In this document: piece by piece, positions 23,819-35,342 of the stretch
Position numbering within the stretch: the stretch's first letter is position 1
Layout of the letters: every line of letters starts with the position of its first letter
Source: Gordius sp. MW1
Lineage: Eukaryota > Nematomorpha > Gordioida > Gordea > Gordiidae
Assembly (NCBI GenBank): GCA_964036665.1
Contig: OZ038532.1
Location: 21,851,037 to 21,915,036, forward strand
DNA: 64,000 nt
Direction: 5' to 3'
The notes under the pieces: model-generated
Database searches by the model: none
Seen by the model: the letters and a program-made list of their open reading frames with translations, nothing else
What the model was told of the DNA's origin: nothing
Translations under genes and position numbers: made by a program

Positions 23819-25538
23819 ATGCGTAGAAAAATTCTATTGCGAACTATTTTTGTTATTGCATTGATTGGACTATTGCAACTATTAATTTATAAAAAAATCA
23901 ATCAAGCTGGTGAAGTTCAGATTACCTCCTATTTTTCCAAAACCAAGGTTCAATATAATCTTAGCTCGTTTATAAAAAGGTAATTATGATAAAAAATTTA
24001 TGAATCAAATTAGTTTAAACCATAATGTTAGTGATTTGTTTATATGTGCAAAAACTAAACAAGTAATTCCTATTGATTTTTTTAATGATGACTATTGTGA
24101 TTGTGAAGATGGGTCAGATGAGCCTTTGACATCAGCATGTCTGAATATTAAGTATTGTAAAATAAGTAAATTATGAATTAAAAGATTTTTTTGCAAAACA
24201 CAGGTTCCTTTAATTGATTCACAGCCAACCTTAGGTATTCATTATATCTTTAGCTCACAAGTCAATGATGGAATTTGTGATTGTTGTGATGGATCTGATG
24301 AATGGAATAAAATTCAAGTACCTAATATAAATAAATTAGTTAATATTTATAGGTGTCAAATACTTGCAACAAATTGTTAAATAAAATTTCATCATTGCAT
24401 TCAAATTTGAAAATTGGTTTAGAAAAGAAAAAGAAGTATATTAAAGAAGGCAAGCATTTGAAAAACAAGGTCAATTAATTTCATATAAACTCATTGAATT
24501 GCAATATTTAATTTGCACTAACCTTATTGTGAAATGAATTATAAGTGTTGGTAAATTCAAAATTAAATCCCTCTTTATATGATCATTTTTATTGTTATAT
24601 GTGTTTACGTTGATCAGTTTCTGTTCAATGTATTTTAAATATAATAAAACATCTTATTTAATAGTTTTCTTTATAACATTTTTTTATTATAAATTATTTT
24701 AATTTTTGCCTATGACTTTAATAAAGATAATAGTTTACCAAAAAAATTTCAATCAAATTTTTATTACACCTTTTAAATATAACCACATGTAAATCTTAAT
24801 ATTAACCTTTACTCTTAAACACTTAAATTGGTTAAATCAAAATTAAAAAAATCTTAATTATTGTACTCATTATTTGTCAGTGTTGACACTTTTTATTTTT
24901 TTTATCGCTAACTAACTTCTATGGTTAACTTGTTTAATGCAATTTAAGATAGATAATATAATAATTGTTTTAGGATCAGAAATTCATAGAAAATTAATTT
25001 ATTACCATGAAAGCAACTAATTTTTGTTGACTTATTATTCTACACAGCTATATGGAGTTAATGGGGAATATTATCCATTAAGTCACAAATGTTTGTATCA
25101 CCTTTCAGCTGGATACAAATATAAAGTATGCCCATTTGAAAGTATAACACAAACCAAGTTGGATGAAAATGGTGGAAGGCAGTCACTCACTTTAAGTTTA
25201 GGAAAAAGTTACAGCGTATGGATGGATGGAGCTACTTTACTTATGACTGGGGGTAGCTCTAACAATTGTCCTCACCGCAGCAAAGAATTATTTGATAATG
25301 GCAGAAAATCACAAGTTAAATCAATTTTATAGAAGCCTTGATTAATTGCTTAGTGAATTATTGATTTGCAATATGTATTGATTGATATAATTAGTTTAAT
25401 TGTATTACCTTATTTAGAAATTTCACCATACCCTTGCACACCATTATTTAATGATTTTTGTCATTTGATCTTTTTTAGTGTGTACTAAGCTTTAAACCCA
25501 AAAGCACAATTTGCTATTCCATTTTGGGGGATTTGTAA
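23819..25538 (+). CDS. Glucosidase II beta-like protein (PRKCSH-like), N-terminal anchor
   Basis: Supported exons are 23819-23979, 24014 to about 24170, about 24230-24317, 24353-24469, 25048-25314 and probably 25479-25538. The N-terminus MRRKILLRTIFVIALIGLLQ forms a signal anchor. Two LDLR-class-A-like blocks follow, NDDYCDCEDGSDEP and VNDGICDCCDGSDEW, then a basic coiled stretch (KKKKYIKEGKHLKNK) and an MRH-type lectin domain (LYGVNGEYYPLSHKC, YKVCPF). This order is that of glucosidase II beta, which retains the alpha subunit in the ER and binds N-glycan mannose. At roughly 290 aa it is far shorter than PRKCSH (about 530), lacks the acidic middle, and shows no HDEL end, so it may be a membrane-bound paralogue. 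Two introns are only 34-35 nt. The second-to-third exon junction and the last exon are tentative. Confidence 0.75.
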
Positions 25539-25550
25539 ATTCATAAAGTA

Positions 25551-25625
25551 GTTAGACTGCTCATCAACTATAAGTGTATCGTTTTTCCGCCATTTTATTT
25601 CTGCTGCCATGAAATCTAATATAAT
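25551..25625 (+). mobile_element. Left end of a TAGACTGCTC-family MITE
   Basis: TTAGACTGCTCATCAACTAT is followed by AAGTGTATCGTTTTTCCGCC, matching the left end of the MITE at 31421-31705 (TAGACTGCTCAACATTAAAT, ATGTATCGTTTTTCCGTC). No matching right end was found within 1 kb, so this copy is truncated. It starts 13 bp after the proposed stop of the PRKCSH-like gene. Confidence 0.55.
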
Positions 25626-25950
25626 ATATATGGAATTTTAAAAATTTGTTTTTCAACTGTATGTTTAGTTAGAGGCTTAAAATTTAATAAAGCCGCATGA
25701 TATATGAAAGACTTTGAGATTTTCAAATCATAAATTAAAAATGAAGTCAGGAAGAACTAGTTCTAACGATGTTGCGAATTTTGTGCCTATAAATACAATG
25801 TATAACCGAAAATAGAAATTTAACTTTTTACTTTTAAACAAACCACTCGAAATTATATATATTTTATGAAACGACAATGTACACTTGAGATTTAACTTAT
25901 ATTTGATAGAAAATGGTGCCTTTGTTTGTTATTAATACAACTTCCTAATC

Positions 25951-27515
25951 TATATATATAAAGTAAAGTGTATATATGTATGTAAGGGCTAATCTCTGAA
26001 ACTACCGGCCCGATTCGCGCGAAAATTTACCCCTAGGTTTCCAGGGCGGCCAGGGGTAAAATAGCTTTTTCAGATTTCTAAAATTCCTTTTAATTTTCGA
26101 GATATTGGGTTTTATGCGTTTTGACGTTCAATAAAATGTCAATCAAACGCACCTCCTCGCGTTCGTTGAAAATTTGAATATACAGACAGTTCTGTAGTAA
26201 AAGTGTATCACTTATAGTAGTTTGTAAAACGTAATCTTTTCTTAACGGTGACAACATAAAATTTATAAATTAAATTTCTTAAACGTCATCTTTCCTTAAC
26301 GGTGACAATATAAAATTTATGAATTAAATTTCTTAAACGTCATCTTTTCTTAACGGTGACAAGACAACATAAAATTTATGAATTAAATTTCTTAAACGTC
26401 ATCTTTTCTTAACGGTGACAACATAAAATTTATGAATTAACCTGAAATAAATAAAATTATAGATTATTGAGAAAATATATAGGTGAAGAAGATGAATTTT
26501 TCTCATAATCATTAAATGAGATATTTTAAATGAGAAAGATGAAAGTATATATAATTTAAATGTAATATAAAATAGTCCAACGTTGATTATTCTGAGTAAA
26601 TGCTATTCATATATAAATGTCATTATTTATCTATCATTAATTTTTATTAAATGAGATATTTAAATGAGAATAAATTCTGAAACTACCGGCTCGATTTGCG
26701 CGAAACTTTACCCGTAGGTTCTCAGGGCGGCCAGGTTTAAAATAGCTTTTTCAGAGTGCTAAAATTCCTTTTAGTTTTAAAAATATCGGACATTTCTCGG
26801 CCTTTTGGTTTTAAAAAAGGGCTAAATTCTGAAACTTCAGATCCGATTCGAGCGAAAATTTAGCCGTAGATGCCCAGATAGGCCAGGGGTAAAATAGCTT
26901 TTTTAGATTCCTAAAATACCTTTTTGTTTTAAAAATATCTGACATTTCCCGTCCAGTTTCATTTATAGCAGCATATACAATAATGACGTCATACATACAA
27001 AGCTGAAGTTTTCTCGAATTAGATATTTAAAAGTATAATAAAAATGTTACAGTATACGGTTAAAATTATTGGGGTTTAACAGACTATTTAAATTAAATAA
27101 CTAAAATTTAAATTATGCAATTTTGTCATTATTATCACGTGGTCGATCATAGAAGCATATTTTTAATAATTATTCATCCTTCAATTAATTATTTATTATA
27201 TTAAAGAAAATTGTATTTCAAATAAATCAGCTAACTAGAAAAATAAAATAATAAGTGTAACAGCATTAATAAGCAATTTTTTCAAAAACATTTAATTTTA
27301 GTCGGATTTGATGACTAAAAGAGAATTTGCATTTGGTTTGTCTTATTATATAAATATATACTAAAAATAGTGGGTTCATAAAATCATTCGGACCTTTCAC
27401 ATTATAAATTATTTCATATATGACCCCATTTTAGATAAGTCTTATTAATAGCTTATACTTATTTAACCACTTAAGGACTGAGCCAAAGCAACGCTTGGCC
27501 GGGCACAGCTAGTAC
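25951..27515 (+). mobile_element. Non-autonomous Helentron-like repeat (tentative)
   Basis: The left part begins ATCTATATATATAAAG, then TGTATATATGTATGTA, and CTGAAACTACCGGCCCGATT. The right part ends GCTTGGCCGGGCACAGCTAGT, followed by an AT run. A GGCCGGGCACAGCTAGT end and an ATATAT start with a GAAACTAC-CGGC-CCGATT block are known from high-copy invertebrate repeats attributed to Helentron/HINE elements; the class is my inference. The block CTGAAACTACCGG...GCGCGAAA...GGGCGGCCAGG recurs at about 25995, 26672 and 26827, so the element is itself internally duplicated. Confidence 0.4.
26225..26440. repeat. ~60-bp tandem repeat, about 3.6 copies
   Basis: The unit contains CTTAACGGTGACAACATAAAA, TTTATGAATTAAATTTCTT and AAACGTCATCTTTT. 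Copies are nearly identical; one carries an extra 5 bases (GACAA). Lies inside the Helentron-like repeat. Confidence 0.8.
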
Positions 27516-27990
27516 TATATAAATAAAAATATTTTAAATTTAATTAATTATCAAAAGCATTGTTTGCCCTTAGTTCAATGCATATTACATTACGTATGCT
27601 ATTACGAATTACACTAATATCCTGTTCTTATTATCTTACATAGCTCAAGTTCAAATGTGGTTCCGAAGATAAAATTATCTCAAGCTACGAACCCCAGCCT
27701 TGTCTCTACATTTTCGAGATTTTGACACCAGCCGCTTGCTAACTCTCATCTTCTAAAATCTCCTCCATATTAATGAACGCTCGATTGTTAACATGTCAAA
27801 TCCATATTACGATTTAATATTTTTATTTTTTGGGATTATTATGTACCAATTAGATAATTTATGTTTAAAAGAGTTTATATTGTTGATTGACTAATTTCAC
27901 ATTTTTAATCAATGACGTCATATCGATCTGAGCAACATTATGAATTTTTAGTTAATTTTCAAAAATTAATTGAAATCGTGACATTTATTA

Positions 27991-28218
27991 ATGTGTATGA
28001 CTGGGGAATCAGATCCAACTTTTGACACCATATTTGACAGTACAAAGCAGCTGGTGATCCTCATATTACAAGATTGCAGGGAGGGAATGACGTTTGGTGA
28101 CATTCAGGGACGCCTTCTCTCTATGACACAAAATAAAATTTTTATTGAAGAGTGTGTGGTGGAAAAACTGTTGCGAAATTTGTTTTCAAAGGGCATTCTT
28201 GGTATTAGGGGTCGAGGT
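27991..28218 (+). CDS. Unassigned first-exon candidate
   Basis: The open frame starts MCMTGESDPTFDTIFDSTKQ and continues LVILILQDCREGMTFGDIQG, ending LLRNLFSKGILGIRGRG just before GAG|GTGAGT, a near-consensus donor. The exon is balanced in composition, unlike the surrounding AT-rich DNA. The pattern of alternating amphipathic helices (LQDCREGMTFGDIQGRLL, VVEKLLRNLFSKGIL, then a Gly/Arg turn) would suit a winged-helix domain; this is inference. A second in-frame Met lies at codon 3. No downstream exon could be placed; the next 2.5 kb hold two hAT elements. I do not recognise the family. Confidence 0.4.
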
Positions 28219-28697
28219 GAGTAAAATTATTTTTAGAGTACATTAGTCATCATGGTTTAAGAGTTACATATAATATTTTTGAGTGGCAAAATATCGAAAA
28301 TTTAAGAAAGTGAAAATAGAAAAGTGAATTTAATCAGATTAAATATTAAATGCCCTCAGTAGCGTTGTTATATAGCGCGTCATTTAAGACATGCGCTATT
28401 AAAAAACAGACTAAATACCATGACCATTATAAGAGTCTAGCGTAAGATGCTGCTTAGTGTAAGATACCTTTTTTAACCGATTCTCTCTCCTGTGGTCCTA
28501 GATCTTAGATAAAATTACTATGGGGCGAAGGTTGTTATTTTATAGCACCGCCACATGTGCTTATTTTTTTGCTACATTTGTAAAACTTAAAAAATTTATA
28601 TATCACTGCGGAGCACAGCTCACAGCGTGTTGTTGACTAAGTTAAAGACACATCCGAGTCTCTATTGCAAAAGAATATACTAAAAGTCAGTCTTCAC

Positions 28698-29789
28698 TAG
28701 AGCCCTGCAAAGTCACTTTTTTCAACCCGAACCCGAAAGCATTTAAATTTTTTCAACCCAAACCCGACCCGAATGCGTTTTAAATTTTTCAACCCGACCC
28801 GAAAGTTTTTTAAGTCGAACCCGGCCCGACCCGAAAGTAAAAAAAAGTTAATGTTGTAAAATTAATTTTAATGGTTTTAAATAGCAACAAAATATTATCT
28901 CCCAAAAAAGGCAAAACGTTATATGTCCATCTTTTTAGGGTCACATGCTAAAAAAGATAGGTATATATATAAAATCAAATTAGTCTCTAATTAAAATTGC
29001 CTATAAATGACCCTTATTAGAGTATACTTTTAAGTTAATTACGGCACTCCTAAATGTGGCTAATATTATATTCTTTAAAATATTAACAAACCCGCAATTA
29101 TTTTACATATATAATGCTAATATTCTAATTAGAGTGAGTCTGTCTGTATTATCAAGCAATTTTGATTTTAAGGCCAATAACGGCTGTGGCAATATTGTGC
29201 AAAAATAAAAGGAGAAAATTTGATTATTTTATTCAAAAATTATAGTTTTTTGAATCATGTTTGTAAAATAATGTTTTTTATACATTTTAATCATTGGCTT
29301 AATAAATAATCATGATAAATTAATTTTATTCGAGTGTTTATGTTAGGCGATAAAACAAGTTGAGACACTAATATTTAAAAAAAAAATGGGAGTTCAGAAA
29401 TTCATAAGTTTTGTGATATAAATTACATGTTTATCATAATTTATAGCATCCATCAAGATATCCTACCTTTAGAGTTCAAAATTGCGCAATTCCAAAATTC
29501 AGATATAACTTGAAAAAAATTAATTTAAATGAATGCATGAGATAAATTAAAATCACACATTTCGATATAAATTATAAAATATTATGTATAATGGCATTAA
29601 TTTAAAAGATATATCTATTATGCAATATAAAATTCATAACCTTCAACCCGACCCGAGTTAAAAAAATTTTGAACCCGAACCCGACCCGAAAGTTTTTTAA
29701 AATTTTTAACCCGAACCCGAAGGCATTTTAAAATTTTCAACCCGAACCCGACACGAGGTCGGGTTTCGGGTCACCCGTGCAGTGCTCTA
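28698..29789. mobile_element. Non-autonomous hAT, AACCCGACCC family, 8-bp TSD
   Basis: GTCTTCAC flanks both ends (28690-28697 and 29790-29797), an exact 8-bp duplication. Termini are TAGAGCCCTGCAAAGTC and, read inward from the right, TAGAGCACTGCACGGGTG. About 150 bp at each end is built of CAACCCGAACCCGACCCG-type repeats spaced by T/A runs. The interior is AT-rich without transposase. 1,092 bp and apparently complete. Confidence 0.9.
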
Positions 29790-29860
29790 GTCTTCACCCA
29801 CAAACATTATAAGCATTCAAAGGAAAAGGATACTCGGCGCGCCCATTAAATTACTAGCCA

Positions 29861-30415
29861 TAGAGCCCCGCAAAATAAATTTTTTTCTGCCCAAGCCTGA
29901 AGTCTCAGTTTTTATTTTGCCCGAGCCCGAACGACTTTTTTATTTTTGGCCCAACCCGATTTTTCAAATAGGAAATTTTCAAAAATTTATTTTAAAATTG
30001 AAAATTATCTCACCATATAAGTACATAATGCATTAAATCGTTATTACTCGTAATTTACAATGAGGATAAGTTTGAAATAAAATTTTCATCTTCACTCGCT
30101 ACAATTTATTCAGCTAATAATTTAAAACTGAAATCTAACTTTATAAAATATATTTTATCTAACACTTCCAAATAAAAAACTTTTAAAATATTTCCTTATT
30201 TTATTTCTAAAGTAATAGCTACTATGAACGTATTTAATTTAGGTCAAAATTTTATAGACAAGGGAAAAAGCTGAAGCTATATTTTGTATGGTGTGCGAAG
30301 ATAATTATTTAATATCAGTTGAGTTATCATATTTTATAAAAGATTAGTTTGCTTTAGTCAATTCGGGCCGGCTTGGGCCTGGGGTCGGGCCGCCTCATCA
30401 GGCCCGACCGGAGCC
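29861..30415. mobile_element. Non-autonomous hAT fragment, CCCGAGCCCG family
   Basis: The left terminus TAGAGCCCCGCAAAATAAAT resembles that of the neighbouring element at 28698 and the fragment at 42070. CCCGAGCCCGAACGAC and GGCCCAACCCGAT repeats follow on the left; the right has GGGCCGGCTTGGGCCTGGGG and CAGGCCCGACCGGAGCCCC. A proper right inverted terminus and a target duplication were not found. Confidence 0.6.
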
Positions 30416-31420
30416 CCGATTGTTTGATTAAATTCTGGCGCTTTCCCAATTTGTAAAGCGAGGGCTTCAATGCCTAAGATCCCGATTGAGGTTGCCCCTT
30501 ATATAAAAATTTCTGATTCTCACTTTTAGTTTATAAAAAATTGAATTATCTATTCTTTGTAAATAAAAAATTTTTATCAAAAACGCTGTTTACCCCCTCA
30601 TCCATCTTATGGTGTAATAGATTAAATCACAGAACTCGCAGTAATTTATGTTATTATACATCGTCATTTCAGGTCGATAACTCGAGCGGCGATAATATAA
30701 CACTAGTTATTATAAATAATAAAAGATTATATTGTTCGAAATTGTTAGCTCGTAACATAATGTGATAATCAGGTATGGACAAGAGATACGTATTTTGTGC
30801 CCCAGCGAAAACAGAAAACCCCACCCAATATTCTTGAACCCTGGTGTGTGCATTTCTTTCAATCGAGACTTCCAGCTTGCTCCCGTTCTGCCAAAGCTAC
30901 TATTTTTCGTTTTATGTTCGCGTTCACGTTAAACAATGGCTTATTCATACGCACCGATTCCTAAAACATGATACATTACACACCTATACTTTCCTGACTA
31001 TGTAGCATGATACAAAAACTTAATGATTTTATACTTCACGTGCAAATAGCGAAAGGTTTTTATAATAAACCTCACAAAAAATAAAGAAATTCTCAACAGG
31101 ACTGGGGAAAAGTTACCCTTTTGTTTTATTATTTATGTGTGGTGTTTACTATACTTCGTATAGAATTTACAGTTTAACTTGCTATGCAAATTTTGGGGAG
31201 TGGCATCATACGACAGTTTTTCCAAAGGGAAGGGGGTTGATGAAAGAAGCGAACATTTACTTTTATATGAAAAATGTTAGAGGTCTATGGGGCAGAGCCC
31301 CCGAACCTCGTCTGTTATTTTTACGTGTTCGACTTCTAACCCAGTCTCTTTGCCTCTCAACATATAATATCAATGTTAGTTTGGTAAGCAGCGTTCGATA
31401 TCATTTCATAATAGGCTAGA

Positions 31421-31705
31421 TAGACTGCTCAACATTAAATAAATGTATCGTTTTTCCGTCATTTTTAAATGTGCACATATAAGGGATGGGCATATATATT
31501 ATATTGATTTTGGTTAAAGTGTTTTTAAACATACTGAAAATGTCAAATAAACAACATTTGAAATATATATTATTTAAAGAATTCATAAAAATCATAATAC
31601 TGCGATGTGATGTTAAGGCAATATTAAAGCATCAGAACTAGTTGAATTCAAAATGGTGGATATAATGGTACACAACACAGTTTACTGAATGACACGAGCA
31701 GTCTA
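31421..31705. mobile_element. Complete 285-bp MITE, TAGACTGCTC termini
   Basis: The left end is TAGACTGCTCAACATTAAAT; the right end read inward is TAGACTGCTCGTGTCATTC. The ten terminal bases are an exact inverted repeat. Both ends start with TA, so a TA target site (Tc1/mariner type) is possible but not proven. Truncated relatives lie at 1940-1994 and 25551-25625. No ORF inside. Confidence 0.75.
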
Positions 31706-32034
31706 TTATTCTAAGATGTGTAAGAGTAGTCGTTCCGTAATGCGCGTTATAAATTACGCAGCAATAGCGCGCACATGGCTAGATAATATTTCCTAGAGGA
31801 AGGTGGAGACAGAATCCCAAGGCAATTATATTATTCAAAAATATTATGAACTTAGTCACTAAAGTAAATACTTGCCATCAACCAAACCATGTAAAAGTAA
31901 AAACAAATCATCTATTCAATACTATTCCCCATATATTTCACGGTATAAGTGAAACCTTTCAAATAGCAAATAGGGGATGTCTAAAAGCACAACTTATACA
32001 CCACTAATTTTTTATACTTTATATCACACATATC

Positions 32035-33426
32035 TAGTGATGCGGAAAAACAAAGAAAATTCTCGATAAGAATCTTTCGGCGCGATCTCGACTTTTTAAT
32101 GATCGTTAGATTTTAGTAAATTATTGTCTATTTTAATTTGCATAATTTACATTTAAGGTATTAAGTGTAAATCAATATGTATGGAATATATTTGATATTA
32201 AAAAAATCCTAAGTATGAGTTTGGTTGACACTTAGGGTATGTGGATGATTTATCACATAGTTATCACATATTTGTTTCCATAGCATTATTAAATAATACA
32301 AAATTTTAGGCTTAGAATGAGTTCTGATGGAATAGTAAATATTACTAAAGCATATTTGAATTTCGCAGTTACTCATCCTGCATGGTGCGATAATTATAAA
32401 TTGATGGTGAGTTTGAGTAATTATACTAGTTAAGCTAAGGTGGCTCGATCTTTTTGAGCACTCGCCTAACGATGTCAAAAGTACAATAGAGTTTTAAGAC
32501 ACCCTAATAGTTCCCAAATTTTTGAACCTAAGACATTATGTGAACACATAGTTGTGTCATCTGCATTATTTTTCACATTATAAGCTGGGCTGGCAGGTGC
32601 ATTCAAATTTACTATAATTTATATAATTGTGCAATATAAAATAAATCTAACCTATACTGTATTCGATACATAACTATTTAATGGGAATTGGAAGATAATT
32701 ATTTGGAATATAAATTTGTTTATAATAATTTTTGTCATAAATTAAAATACGTGCACCTTAATTTTATAATGCCACTTTTATTGTTGTTTTTAAACGTTTT
32801 CTGTAAATAATAATATTATCATAACGCTATAGTAAACATGCAATAAACACTATGAGCTATAATTTATAATGGTAATATCATTGGACTTAAACGTTTGCTT
32901 TTAAACATTAGGTATACTTTGAAGCTTTAGCCAGGGATAATTAAGGGTCTCAATTTGCCCAAATATGTAACTAAGTCAAATATAGGAAAACTTTTTATTT
33001 CTCAGTCTAATATTTGACAGAGACAGTGAATTTGATACAAATGTTATAATTTGCTAGAACTATATAATTTAATTTTCTATACTTCTAACTTAAGTTTTTT
33101 TAACTTGCACTTTCCATATAAAATTTTATATTTATGAATTAGTTCATATCTTAATATTGTCAATGAATTTAATGTCGCGCTAGATCTTGTTTGCGAATTG
33201 AAGTTTTTCAAAAAATATAAAGTTTGCTATTTGGATTTTTTGACACTTATTTAATTTTTTTAACAGTAGAAATTTTTATGCCGTATATATTTTTTTTAAA
33301 AATTCGAGACGAGACGAGAATTCTCGTCCAAACGAGACCGAGATTTTTCTAGACCGAGACGAGATTTTCAAAATCGCTCCAGAGACGAGATTTTGTTTTC
33401 AAGACCGAGACGAGATCGAAACACTA
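32035..33426 (+). mobile_element. Non-autonomous hAT, CTCGTCTCG family, copy A1
   Basis: Left terminus TAGTGATGCGGAAAAAC; right terminus ...GAGACGAGATCGAAACACTA. Flanking octamers are CACATATC (32027-32034) and CATATATC (33427-33434), one mismatch. The right 130 bp consists of GAGACGAGA/CGAGACCGAG repeats. The interior is homologous, inverted, to 60740-61320 of copy A2. No transposase. 1,392 bp. Confidence 0.85.
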
Positions 33427-33434
33427 CATATATC

Positions 33435-35119
33435 TAGAGCTGTTAAAAACTAGTTCATTTTGAACTTGAACTGAACTAGTTACCTATCCAAAAATTGAGC
33501 TATGAACTTGAACTAATTCCTTTTTAAATATTCTGAACTTGAACTTAAACTTTACAATATAAATGAACTAGTTCATCACAAAAATTATTATTTAAAATGA
33601 TTTTATAAGCCGAGTTTGATTGTTTTTAGTGTTTCAATCTCGTCTCGATCTCGAAAGCGAAATCTCGTCTCGGGTGCGATTATGAGAGCTCGTCTCAGTC
33701 TAAAAAATCCGGTTATCGTCTCGACGAGATTTCTCGACTTGTCTCGACTTAAAAAAAATGTTATACTAAATTGATATTTTTCTTGATGTTAAAAAAATAA
33801 TTAACTAAGTGATGAAAAATCAAAAATGGCCAACTATTTTATGTTTAAAACATTAATACACAAACTTGATAAAGATTTAATGCGACATGTCATTGACAAT
33901 ATAAAGATATGAACCAATTATTAAATTAACATAGAAAATGCAATATGAAAATAAATCTATAATTAAGCCTAAAGTATTTTTTTGTTTTTGCGAATTATAA
34001 CACCCATATCAAATTCACTGTGTCAAATATAAATACACATAGAAATTTATAAGTTTACCTATATTTGACTAGATATAATTTGGGCTAATTGAGACAAAAC
34101 CCAGTGTTTAATAATAATTTAAGGAAAGTTTTAGTCCATTGATATTACCATCATCAAATATAGCCCATAGAACTTATTGCTTATTTAGTATAACGTTATA
34201 AACCACAAACTAATTTAAACTTTTAATATTAATATTTTTAAAATTGATAACCTGCATATATTGAAACGTTGTAAAACAATAATAGTAGCATTTGTGGAAT
34301 AAGAACATAAAGTTTATTATTTTGTTATTAATTGCACATAAATTATTTTATAACAAAAATCATTATAATCAAAAGTAAACTATTATATAAAGTTTAAAGT
34401 CCCAATATATATGCCAAAAAATTGACTCCCCTTTCTAACAAACTTTGCTGTTAAATACTCATTTTCTAATACAGTCTATATCGTGTATTTAATTTTCAGA
34501 ATTCACATATAAAAATTTTTGCTAAATGCACCTGCCAACCCTATTTTATGAGTTTATCTTTATTAAATGATAATTTTGAAATTATTTTATTCAAGTCCAA
34601 TTCGCTCTACTTCCCCCTAATTTCTGATTAATTGAAATTGATAATATATTGCTTGAAATGAAAAATATAAGTTTTACACAGAATTGTTTTTCAAAATTAT
34701 ATAGCTGATTTAGTTTTGTATAAAAAAACCCTGTTGGTATATGAAAAATGTCTATTAAATTTTTTATAATGGACTATTTCGAGTTTTAATTAAACAATAA
34801 TAAGTTTAAATAATTAAACTCAATCATCAATTAAAATTTGATTCATAGAATTTTAAAATTGTGGATTGGACTTAGATTTAAAAAACTGATTTTGAAAATC
34901 AGATAGTTTTAAAACCCTTCGGATAGGATTAAATTCGTAATATTAAAAAAAATTAACTTAGCTATGACTGAAATTGAACTAGTTCATTTTGTAAAATTTG
35001 AACTAAGAACTGAACTAGTTATTTTTCCAAAATGAACTTGAACAATTGAACTAATTTTTTTTCAAATAAAACTATGAACTTGAACTAGTTCATATTTAAG
35101 ATGAACTTTAACAGCTCTA
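33435..35119. mobile_element. Non-autonomous hAT, ACTAGTTC family, abutting A1
   Basis: Termini are TAGAGCTGTTAAAAACTAGT and its near-complement TTTAACAGCTCTA. Flanks are CATATATC on the left (shared with A1) and CACATATC on the right (35120-35127). Subterminal DNA repeats GAACTTGAACTGAACTAGTT and variants. About 0.9 kb of the body is a truncated CTCGTCTCG-family insert (33627-34540). No transposase. Confidence 0.85.
33627..34540 (-). mobile_element. Truncated CTCGTCTCG-family hAT, copy A3
   Basis: It begins TAGTGTTTCAATCTCGTCTC, the terminus seen at 57597, with about 100 bp of TCTCGTCTCGG-type repeats. The interior matches 57700-58110 (for example TGACAATATAAAGATATG and TTATAAACCACAAAC). 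Homology ends near 34540 after TGCACCTGCC, and the TAGTGATGCG terminus is missing. It lies inside the ACTAGTTC-family element. Confidence 0.7.
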
Positions 35120-35165
35120 CACATATCAAACACTATGATACTATTCAAGTCAAAACTTATAGTGG

Positions 35166-35311
35166 CATGGGCGTAGCCAGCATTGGAATTAGAGGGGGGG
35201 AGGCAATTATAATTTAAGGAGGGGTGAAATAAACATTTTTTTAAATTTCGGCCATACTTTTAATATATTTTTAGTTTAGGGGGGGGGGGGGGGCCCCAGG
35301 CTACGCCCATG
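35166..35311. mobile_element. CATGGGCGTAGCC MITE 1
   Basis: Inverted ends CATGGGCGTAGCCAG and, at the right, GGCTACGCCCATG. 146 bp, containing a 17-base G run next to CCCC. It lies 30 bp beyond the last recognised helicase exon, in its putative last intron. Confidence 0.75.
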
Positions 35312-35342
35312 TACAGTAGGGCAAAGTTAACGAAGAACTCAC

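Noticed and set aside
31135-31419. 94-codon ORF before the MITE
   Set aside because: No family resemblance, no splice context, and it runs almost up to the MITE end; probably chance.
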